DNA of 34,976 bases, taken from NCBI GenBank assembly GCA_001642005.1, contig LWCA01000274.1:1-34976 (forward strand). Direction: 5' to 3'. A model generated the notes under the pieces. It was given only the letters and a program-made list of their open reading frames with translations, had not been told where the DNA came from and did not search any database. A program made the position numbers and the translations under genes. Shown in pieces: positions 13,401-25,400 of this stretch. Origin of the DNA: Intoshia linei. Lineage: Eukaryota; Orthonectida; Rhopaluridae. Positions within the stretch are counted from its first letter, which is position 1. Each line of letters begins with the position of its first letter.

Positions 13401-16400
13401 GTTTATGGATGCAAAAAACTTTTATAAGAGTGATAAATGAAATTGATGAAAATTATGCACAATATGTTGAAAAAGACGAATATTTTGTAGACTTTTTACG
13501 CGACGCACCGGAAGCTACTGGTGAAGAGGGGGATGACGATGATTTTGACATGCCAAAAATTTATGAACCTATAGAAGGGGATGATCAATTGAAACAACGT
13601 TTAAATTCATTTATGCTACAATATAACGAATCTATTCGTGGTTCCGGTTTGGATTTAGTTTTTTTCAGAGATGCAATGTATCACATTATTAAAATTTCTA
13701 GAATCATCAGAACACCTCGTGGAAATGCATTATTAGTAGGTGTAGGCGGTTCAGGTAAACAATCTTTGACTCGGTTAGCTTCCTATATTGCTGATTACAA
13801 AATATTTCAAATAACTTTGACTAGAGCCTATAATGTTTCCAATTTACTTGAAGATTTGAAGGGATTGTACAGATTAGCAGGACAACAAGGTATCGGTGTC
13901 ACTTTTTTGTTTACAGATCAAGAAATTAAGGACGAATCCTTTTTGGAATATCTCAATAATATTTTATCTTCCGGTGTCGTATCAAATTTATTTGCTAGAG
14001 ATGAAATGGATGAAATTTTACAAGAGCTTATTCCTATTATGAAACAAGAATACCCTAAAAGACCTCCAACGAATGAAAATTTATATGACTACTTTTTGAG
14101 TCGATCTAGGGCTAATTTACATGTCGTTTTGTGTTTCTCACCTGTAGGTGAAAAATTTCAAATGCGAGCTTTGAAATTTCCAGGTTTAATTTCAGGATGT
14201 ACCATTGACTGGTTTCAACGGTGGCCTCTTGATGCACTTGTTGAAGTTGCAGAATATTATATATCCAATTTGGGTAATTTTTATATTTTTAGTGGTGTTT
14301 TATAACTAATATAAATAAAATAGACATCTCTACAGGCAGTGTCGTGTCAATTTGAACTGGACCAGCAAAAATTAAAATGTATTTTGTTTACTCATTGTCC
14401 CTTGGTTGTTAATTTATTATGAAAAAATATTGAGACCCCAGAGAAAATTATACCAAAGTTTAAAAAAACTAATTTAAATTAAATTTTAAAGAATAAACAG
14501 TTTAAATTTGTTCTCGTTTATCCTGAATTTACAGGTTGCTTACACGGCACTATCGAGATATCTCCTTTATTTAATATTTACTTATTTCCATATATCCCTC
14601 AAATATTACGCATTATATTTTAAAATTTGCTAATTTCAACGTGCCGGTATGTATAATTATTGAGATATTTAGTAGTTTCAACCTCAGATTGATATTTATA
14701 ATTTTTAATTGTACATTAAAATAAGATTTATGTTTTTTATAAATGATATTACATTCAATCTTTTTGATTGAAATGGTAATACATTTTTTATACTGTATCA
14801 TACAATAATAAATATTTTAATAACTTTCCTTATTTATAAATTATAATGTATTATATTCATATAAAATTAAATTTTATCTTTAGAAATGGATGAATCCGCG
14901 AAACAGAACCGAGATCGTTTAGTTCAAATGATGGGTCGATTACACGATGATGTGGCAATAAGTTGCGTAAAATATTTCGAATGTTACCGTAGAACAGCCC
15001 ACGTAACACCAAAATCGTATTTAAGTTTTTTGACTGGATATAGAAGAATATATGAACATAAACATGAAGAAATTTCAAATATGGCAGATAGAATGTCAAC
15101 CGGATTACAAAAATTAATAGAAGCTCAAGAAACAATTGCTATCCTAAAAACAGAATTGCAAGTTAAAGAAGTTGAACTACAAGAAGCATCAGTAAAAGCA
15201 AAAGCTGTATTAGAAAAAGTGACGGTAAAATCTGAAGCTGTAAATAAAGTCAAAAGAGCAGTACAACAAAAAACCGATAAAGCTCAAGCAATGGTTGATG
15301 TTATTCAAAAAGATCAAGGTATAGCAAAAGAAAAATTGGAAGCAGCTCGACCTGCACTAGAAGAGGCTGAAGCTGCGTTAAATACGATAAAACCGGCGGA
15401 TATCTCGACGGTCAGAAAGTTGGGTAAACCTCCAAATTTGATTATGAGAATTATGGATTGCGTATTGTTGCTGTTTCAGAGAAAAACTGAATCAGTAAGT
15501 ATTGACTCAGAAAAAAATACAATAAAAACGTCGTGGAGTGATTCTTTAAAATTTTTATCGGCTGGTAATTTTTTGCAATCGTTATTAACTTTTCCGAAAG
15601 ATACAATCAACGCTGAAACTGTAGAGTTGTTGAAACCTTATTTGAACATGGATGATTATAACTATGAGACTGCTAAACGAGTGTGTGGTAATGTTGCCGG
15701 ATTAGCTGCTTGGACAGGTGCGATGGCTGTTTTTTATGAAATTAACAGAGAAGTTTTGCCTTTAAAGGCAAATCTAGCTGTAGCGACAGCTAAACTTAAT
15801 GCTGCAAATGATGAATTGCAAGAAGCGCAATCTCAGTTGGCAGAAAAACAGAAAGAACAAGACGCAGTTCAAGCAGAATATGACGAAGCAATGGGAGCTA
15901 AACAGTCTTTAGAGGATGATGCAGAACGCTGCAGAAGAAAAATGAATACGGCTACAGAATTAATTTCTGGACTAGCTGGAGAAAAGGAACGGTGGACTCA
16001 ACAGAGCATTGAATTTAAGAGTCAAATTGTACAATTAATTGGGGATGTCCTAATAACTGCTTCATTTTTGTCTTATTCTGGACCCTTTAATCAAGACTTT
16101 CGACGTCAGAGGAAATTGCAACTACAAAACCATCTTAGAAAATATCAAATAGCGCATACACCTAGCCTTTCAGTAATTAATATGATGGTAGACCCAACTG
16201 TGGTTGCTGTATGGAATATGGAAGGTTTACCAAATGATGAATTATCTATTCAGAATGGTCTCATTGTCACACGTTCCTCTCGATACCCTTTGTTGATTGA
16301 CCCCCAAATTCAAGGTAAAAATTGGATTAAAAACAAGGAACAAGATAATGATTTAATGATTACTACTCTTAATGATAAAATGTTTAGGCAAAATTTGGAG

Positions 16401-19400
16401 GATGCTTTATCTTGTGGAAGGCCACTCATCATTGAAGACATTGGCGAAGAATTGGATCCTGTTTTAGATAATATTTTGGACAAAAACTTTATAAAAAGCG
16501 GTACTCTTATGAAAGTGAAACTTGGAGACCGAGAAATAGACATGATGAAGGGATTTAGATTGTACATTACCACTAAACTAGCAAATCCTGTCTACACTCC
16601 AGAAATATCTGCTGCTACGGCTATAGTAGATTTTAGTGTAACTCAAAAAGGTTTGGAGGATCAATTATTGGGTCGAGTTATCGAAAAAGAAAAATCAGAT
16701 TTGGAAACGGAAAGAATCAAACTCATGAAAGATATTCAAACAAATAAAGAAAAAATGAAGGAATTGGAAGACAACCTGTTATATCAACTTACTAGCGTTC
16801 AAGGTTCATTAGTAGACGATGAAAACTTGATCATTGTATTAAAAAACACAAAAATAACGTCTCTGGAAGTGAATCAAAAACTCGAAATTGCCAAAGACAC
16901 GGGTAAAAAAATTGACATTGCTAGAGAAGAATACAGACCTGTGGCATGCCGAGGCTCAATTTTGTACTTTCTAATAGTTGAAATGAGCCTGGTGAATGAC
17001 ATGTATCAAACATCTCTAGAGCAATTTTTAAATCTTTTTGATGTATCATTAGATGAATCTCTTAAATCACCTATACCTTCAAAAAGAATAATAAATATAA
17101 TAAATTTCATGACAATGCGTATTTATAATTATACAATGCGAGGACTCTATGAAATACACAAAAACACATTTACATTGCTTTTAGCACTTAAAATTGACAT
17201 GGAAAACGGAAAGGTCAAACACGAAGAATTTATGACACTTATTAAGGGCGGAGCAGCTTTAGATCTCAATACTGTTGAACCTAAACCATGTAAATGGATT
17301 GTGGATGCTACTTGGCTTAATGTTGTAGCTCTGTCTAATTTACACTATTTTTCAGGCATTCAGGAACAACTTCAGAGAAACGATAAACAATGGAAACAAT
17401 GGTGGGATAAGGAATGCCCCGAAGTTGAACCTTTACCTTCAGGCTACGAGGGAACATTGGATACCTTTAAAAAGTTTTTACTGGTTAGGTGTTGGTGTCC
17501 TGATAGAATTATTGCTTCTTCTCAGTATTATATTGCTGATAGCCTTGGAAAATATTACATTGAAAGTGTATTGTTAGACCTCGAAGCCACATGGAATGAG
17601 TCTTCTTCACGGATACCTTTGACTGGTTTATTGTCTATGGGCTCCGATCCAACATCAAATATTGATAATTTATCCAAAAAATTAAAAATTAAATTGAGAC
17701 AAATATCTATGGGACAAGGACAAGAAGTTCATGCACGTCGATATTTAAGTCAACTAATGACTTCTGGTGGTTGGTTGTTATTGCAAAATTGTCATCTCAG
17801 CATAGATTACAGTATTATTAATTTTATTCTTTTTATTCATTTTTAGTTCACGAAGTCATGAGTGTCTTAAACGAAACTGAAAATATTCACAACACTTTCC
17901 GATTGTGGGTTACAACGGAACCAACTAATAAATTTCCCATCACTTTCTTGCAAGTATGTTTATGTATTTTGTAAAGTAATTTCCAATCTTGTGCAAGTTA
18001 AAGTTTTAGTTAAAAATTTAAGTCAAAAACTGTTTTATTTTCACTTCTCTATCAGTAATTCTGACTCAGGATACGCTGATTCTGACTATATTTGAGTTGA
18101 CGTGATCCAATTTTTTAGTTACTGATTGAAATCATTTTTTTTAACTTTGATTTTGTTTTTTTAAATTCAAATATTGAGTCAAAAATCGAAAGGGGTTGCA
18201 AATTTCATCATTTGAAAGTCTTTTTCATATTTATTAAGGTATTGAATCTATATAATAAATAAAATTAATTAGAAATCTATTAAATTCACGAATGAACCTC
18301 CTAGTGGTGTTAAAGCCGGATTATCTCGTACATATAAATTGATAACACAAGACTATTTGGATATTACTAATATGCCACAATGGAAACCAATGCTGTACGC
18401 TGTTGCTTTTCTTCACAGTGTTATCCAAGAACGAAGAAAATTTGGACCCTTGGGCTGGAATATACCTTACGAATTTAATACATCTGATTTTAATGCTAGT
18501 GTAACATATGTACAACGCCATTTGGATGATATTGACCCTAAAAAGGTAAATTAAAATTTAAATTGGTAAATTTTTATAATATAAAGAATCAAATATAAAA
18601 TATACGTATTATCTTTGAAATATGAATGCAGGGTTGACGTAAGTGTCACATTGATGATTTGAATTTATAAATAATTTACTCTATTACATTAGGTCACAAA
18701 ACGAAATTTTTTTTAATATTGCAGGGATAATTTTATATACTGTTGAAATATACACTGAGAAGATAAGATTGATATAATTTACAAAAATAAATATTTACTA
18801 ATGTTTATAAATTTTTTGAAGTCGAAAACATTACCATTATTTTTGATAATGGAGGGGTTCCAGGATATATTAATCAGAGGTGGGAAGAATTTACTGTTCG
18901 AAAGGCACATTAACCTCAAAAAAAAATTAATAAGTTTACACCTTTATAAATAAAATTTAAGCAAATATTGCAGTGATATTCATGGGTGTGAATATGAAAA
19001 TTTTAGATGATTGTGGTGAATGATCAATTTTTAGCATATTTAATTCAATTTAGTAAAATCTTATGTGAGAAAACCAAAATTTTACCAACCCTTAAGCCTT
19101 AAGGAAAAAAACCGCTTTTACCAATATTTTTCTGAAAAATTATATTCTATCAAAAATTAAAATTTTAAAAATAATATAATATAATACTGTAAATAAAATA
19201 ATTTTAAATGAAAAATAATTAAAATTGTTCAGAAGGCCGTACCAAATCGTTAATAAGGTCGGCACTTTCCTAGTTATGTATTAAACCGTATTAGTTTCAG
19301 TTCTGAATCTACTGCAAATTTAAACAATCAAAATATTGTAAAAATGTATAAATTTAGGGAGTGAATTGGGCCTGTATTAGATACATGTTGAGCGAAATCC

Positions 19401-22400
19401 ACTATGGAGGTAGGGTTACAGATGACTTTGACAGTAGATTACTCAAAACTTTTTGTAAAATTTGGTAATTTTATAATTTTTTTTATTTCGAAATTTTTCC
19501 AATAATTTTTAACTTTATGTAGGTTTGGTGAAAACCTTTTACAACCAAACTTTGCATTTTACAAGAAATATATTGTTCCAAAGGCCAATAAAATTCAAGA
19601 TTATCAAGACTATATTGCGGGATTAGCGACCAATGATACACCTGAAGTTTTTGGATTACATCCAAATGCGGATATTACGTATGATAATTAAAAAAATAAA
19701 AAATGATTAACAGCTTTGAGAATATTGTTAATTTAAAATGCCATTTTTGCATTAATTCAGGGGTGACCAAGGTTTTACATACCATGCGCCACGTTTTTGT
19801 AATGTGATCTCAGATGCGTCAAAAATTTTTATGAAAGTCCGGCTACAAATAGAATGTATACGTATGGAAATATAATAGTTATTTACACTACTACTACAGT
19901 GGTTGTCGATTTAAACCACAGCTTTCTGAAAAATAGCGTGCTTTAAATTGAATGTGTGCTTTAAATTAGACGTTTAAATTTTTATTTACAATAATTAGAT
20001 TTTTGAAAAGTAATCTGTAATTCTTTTCTTGGTTCATCATTTCTGTACTAATTACATCTTCAAGATCATAAAACATTTTTAAAGCATCGTCTGTACTAAA
20101 ATTATTAATTCCATTTTTAAGTTTATTCAATTTTGTAAAAATACTAAAAAATAATATAATTATAATATAATGAATACTTTATCAAATATAAATAATACAG
20201 TTTATACCATTTCACTATCAATATGATAATAATTACAACCAATGTGATAGTAACTAACTTCAATGTGATAAAATTTTGCAACACAATAAAATAGCAATTA
20301 TCAATGTGATAATTTCTATATTTAAAGTGATAATCAAATTATTAAGAGTTTTTGGTATATTTTGACCTTGATATTTTGATGTATATTATGATTTAAGAAA
20401 AATGTTCGAATTTTCTGAGTTTAAATTGTTAAAAATATCCGTATGTTATTTGCATGTTCATTTAACCATAATATAGTTTCGAAATCAAAATATAAATTCA
20501 TTTTGAAAATTATCATATTTATATTCAAAGTAAGAATAGTCACAGTCAATATAAAAATAGCTAAATTCAAAATGGAATAACGATTGTCAATGTGATAACA
20601 ATTACAATCAATGTAAGAATAATTACATCCAAAATTTAAAGTGCCAACTCAAGAGCCTTAGAGATGTGGATAGGGTTATATAACACTACAATTCGTTTGT
20701 GAAATTTTTTAAAGTTCGGCTTTGGGATCTACTATTCAACTAATTTAAGTCGTTAATTAAATTAAATTTAAGGCACGTGAAAATTATTAACGTTATTCAG
20801 TTAAACTTCCCTTTATTTTGATAAAATGTTTACGTTCACTAATAATAAATGATCGATAATGAATAATATTCTAATTTAATTATATTGTTAAAGAAAGAGT
20901 ATATTCATTTTATTTAAAATTTGTCTTATGGACCACCTAGAATTTCCTATGGACCATTTTTGAAACCACTGATTATCATGGATTCTTATTATTATTAACA
21001 TTTTATGGAACATAGTGAATATCATCGATATTTTCAGTTCATTATTGTTCGATATTAACATAGCTGGACAAATTTATATCAAATTTTGAGAATTATCAAA
21101 AGTTATAATTCTATTGATTTTCTATAACAATTTATAATAATATCACCCTTAACAGAATTCGACCCTTAATATTCCATCAATTAATTACATTTTTTTAAAA
21201 CAGGTTGCATAATCAATATCTGATTCTTCAGAGAATCCGAAGAAATTTTTCCATAAACCAATAAAAAGTGAATCAGCCTTTTCTCCGGTCATAGACACAC
21301 AAAATAAAACTGTTATCTTCTTCTTTTTTGTTTTACTACAAATATTACGATTTCAGAAGAGGCTAGAGTTTTTTTAGATCATCGTTTATAGTATAATCCA
21401 GTTTCATCACAATTTCATACATCGTCTGGCTTATTTTCAGAAATTTTCTTTTTATTATATTAATCGAAAAAGAATTTGGAACGTTTTTAAAAAATACACT
21501 TAAAAAAAAGTGATTTTTAGAAATGACTCAATACTGACGAGAAAATAGAAATTTTGGCCCATATAATACTTGTTATAATTTTAATTAGTTGTAACGAAGT
21601 TTCTGTTTATATTTACGTAAGATTTTTCGAATAAATCCAGATTATCACATTGCTTGTAATTGTTATCACATTGACAATCGTTATTCCGTTTTGAATTTAG
21701 CTATTATCACATCGGTTGTAATTATTATCATATCGATAGTGAAATGGTATAAATCCATATTAAAGGAAATTTTGTTTCATATAAAATTATGAAATTATTA
21801 TAAAAATTTGATAATTTCGGAAAATTTTCAGGTTATTTCTCCACCAACACGGATTACTGAAAGAAAATGAATCTCACTTACAATTTAAAATTTTATTTTC
21901 AATATCCCACAATTTTAATTTATAAAAATTGGCAATGCGCTATCTTGAATGAGGCCCTCGTTTGAATGCGCTCTCCTTAATTTCAATTGAGAATGATATC
22001 AGTTTTGATAATATCATATATGATTTCTCTCAGAAAAAAGTGAGAAAACAACATTTGTGAAGAATTATCAAGAATTTTTTGTGACTGCATGGTGTATATT
22101 TTCAAATAAAAAAGTAAAATTTCTTCATTAATTAGTGTAAGTAGGTTTTTGTAAAATAAATAAAAGTTAATAGAAACCTACATAATATCTTGTAATGCTT
22201 TTATTAATACTCAATGAAATAAAACTCTAAGTCTCTAACGAACAGTATGCCCTGTCTTCTAAACAGGGGACCTAAATTTTTTTATCGCTTCGCTCGAAAT
22301 TTTAAAGGCCCCGGCCCTTTGCTTAGCCCAGGGCCCCAAAGTGGCTTAAGACGGCTCTGGGCCAACCTATGACGCATTGGTAACTTTAATAAATTAAAAT

Positions 22401-25400
22401 TTAAATTGTGGGATTATTGAAATAAAGTTTTAAATTGTAAGTAAGATTCATTTTCTTTCAGTAATCCGTGATAGTGGAGAAATAACTTAAACACTTTCCG
22501 AATCTACTGAAACCCCTTTTACCTTATATTGGTTAATATTTACTTAACAAGATAATTCTCATCATTGATCTGCCGGCACTTTAATAATCTCTATTCACTT
22601 CATAATTAGGTCTTAATTAATTAATGATTTATTATATTACTTCAAGAACATTATTATGCTCTCATTGACACATTTAAATGCAAATATTAAAAAGTCTCAT
22701 TAATTAAGGACCACTACACAGTATATCTTTATATTGTAAAAAAATTAAAATAGTTTATATTTCTATACACATAAATTCTATTGTAGCTGAAATTTTACAA
22801 AAATTTTATTGGCGCATCAGAGATCCCATGATAAAAACGTGGCGAATGGTATGTAAAATGTTGGCCACCCTTGCTCTAAGAGATTGAAATGTGAATTTGA
22901 CCTATAAAATTCATTAAATTTTTACACTATTAGAAAAAACTAGATACATATCCTATATACTGGGCCATGTAGAAAATGCTAGGGTCATATGGACCACCCT
23001 ACCATGATGAGGGACCTAATATTTTAATTTATTAATTTTTAATGTCGTAAAATTTCTTAATTATGTCACAATTATGATGACTAATACGATTTAAAACTGT
23101 TATTTTCAATTTTTAGACAATAAACGATAGATTAAACAATGTCTAGGCGTCCACGTTTTTAAAAAAAATTTATAGTCAACTTACAATTTCTAGCTGACAC
23201 GGGTCTACTGTTGGTTCTCTACGGCTCTGTCTATATAAACTTGTGTACATCATTTTAGAAGGTAGACGAAGTGATCTTTTAATACTGAGAAATATTATGT
23301 AACTTTAAAAGTTACATAATATCCACTGCACCTTCGAAGTACTTATAGTCAACAATTTAAATTATTAACTAGGGACTAGTTTCTGGAAGTGGTGTTATAA
23401 AAATATGTATTTATTTAAACTGGATATTATTTTGAAATTTTTAGATATCAAAGTGTAAGAGCCAAAGAAATGTTGGATTCAATAATGAGTATTCAACCAA
23501 AAGATTCAGGCGGTGCCTCTGGTATGACACGTGAAGATATTGTTTACAAATTGTGTGACGATATGTTAAATAAATTACCTCCAAACTATATTGGCCATGA
23601 AGTAGCTGCAAGGCTTCAAAAAATGGGACCATTACAACCAATGAATATATTTTTACGTCAAGAAGTCGACAGAATGAACAAAGTCATTGTTATTTTAAGA
23701 CAAAATTTAATTAATGTAAAATTGGCCATTGATGGTACCATTATTATGTCGGAAAATTTAAGAGACATCGTTGATGCAATGGTAAATAAGCGTATGTATT
23801 ACAATATTTAATTTTTTCAATTTAGTATGAATCTCGTGTAGCTAAGCAATGGCTTAATGTATCTTGGGATTCTACTAGTCTAGGATTTTGGTTCACCGAA
23901 TTAGTAGACAGAAATACTCAATTTCATGATTGGATTTTTGTTAGAAAACCAAACTATTTTTGGATGACTGGATTCTTTAATCCTCAAGGTTTCCTTACTG
24001 CAATGAGACAGGTTCTATATTGAAATTTATAGTGCAATCGTATCAGTGATTTAGCTTATCTATTAATCTAGGGTCATCATAGTGTTAAATATGGAAACTG
24101 CTGGATCCATGAAACGTTTTAAGATTAGTGAGGGAAATTTTTATTTATATTCTTTGAAGACTAATACATTTAATTAATTTACAAATTGTTATTTTTTAGA
24201 TGTGCATGATATTTTTATATTGAAAATTGGGTCCACGATGAAAGCAGTTTAGCGGGTCCTGACTTTATCTACTTGTATTTTTTGTATTTGCTAATTATAA
24301 TATTTAAAGTGTTTAGATCAGTGTTTCAGAAACGATGCGCTAGCATATATATTGGGTTTAAAAACGATCTATACTTCATTTTATAAAGGGTCTTAAATCA
24401 CATTTTTTGTTTTTTCTTAAATTTGGAGCGTTTCCTTGTAAAATTTTTGATAATATAGTAAAGATTTTCAATAAGCATTCAACAAATAAAAATTTTGAAT
24501 TGTTTCTAAGTGCACCTCATTGCAAAAAAAATTAAGAAACACTGGTTTAAATGAGGGATGTCAGACTCAATTTGCTTGGCGGGCCAAATTTGACAAAAAC
24601 ATTATTACGCGGGCGGCACCAAAAATATCTTTATTCAAATCATTATTAATCTAACAGTTTCAATTAATTAATAAAATGACATAAGAAACAATAATGGAAT
24701 ACGAGCATAACTAATGCTAAAATTGTAATTAGGAATAAATAAATTTCGTAGATTTTAACTTTAGGGCGTCATATAATGGAATGTGGAAATTAATTTATTC
24801 ATACATTAACTTAATTTAATTTAAATTTTGTAATTTACAGTTGGAATACTTTTCAGTATTTAATTAATTATTAAATGTTAACTAGCTTTTATAATTATAA
24901 AATAATGATATTTTATATTAAATAATCTTGACTATAAAAATCAAAATTTTCATATAAATTCTTTCAATTTTCGTAGTGTTTCTAAGCAAAGAAAACAAAT
25001 TTAATATTGAACAGCCTTGACTGTACACTGTACAGTAGGATGTCACATTTTTTGAAAAATTTTAGAATTTGAAAGACTGAGTAGCTAGGTGGGGTGTATT
25101 TTTAAAAAAAAATAACAATCCGATGACTAACTCAGAGATTGGTCCAGTAACGACGTTGCGTTGCTCAATTAACTAATTAACAAAAAATAGCTAAATTCAA
25201 CTTTATTTTCATGTTTTTTTTAATTTTTTCATACAAAAACTTAAATTCCTGCTTCGTTTGTGGAGAAAAATTGAAAAAATTTGTATATTTAAATATATCA
25301 CGTATGTACAGCTAAATCATGTACAATTGATTTTATTCTATAATATCAAAAAAAAAACTTTGAAAATTATAGTTATTATTGTTATTTGGTGTTTAAACAA

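Larger units (their letters stand above)
19758..22873. mobile_element. Decayed DNA transposon with ~80-bp terminal inverted repeats
   Basis: The left end reads CAGGGGTGACCAAGGTTTTA and continues to about 19840. The reverse complement of about 22785..22873 reads CAAGGGTGGCCAACATTTTA and continues with the same ACATACCATNCGCCACGTTTTT wording. The CAGGGGTG tip resembles hAT ends, but no matching 8-bp duplication flanks it (CATTAATT versus CTCTAAGA), and transposase scraps inside look pogo/Tigger-like. The family is therefore unresolved, and it may be composite. Confidence 0.7.
19679..23444 (+). other. Large dynein intron (3,766 bp) filled with nested transposon remains
   Basis: Lies between [15 protein letters not shown] and YQSVRAKEM. 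Contents: an element with ~80-bp terminal inverted repeats (19758..22873), pogo/Tigger-like transposase scraps on the minus strand, a foldback repeat (about 20200..21760), a second inverted-repeat pair (about 21830..22490), a dispersed repeat (about 22981..23230), and a short perfect hairpin (23292..23322). It must be spliced out to keep the reading frame. Confidence 0.85.

Noticed and set aside
14613-15135. Minus-strand open frames near the intron before the stalk exon
   Set aside because: I/L/K/N-rich translations of A+T-rich intron and antisense of a conserved exon; no domain.
20198-21760. CRISPR-like array from regularly repeated ~21-bp units
   Set aside because: Units are degenerate, abut without spacers, occur in inverted orientation and lie within an intron of an animal gene.
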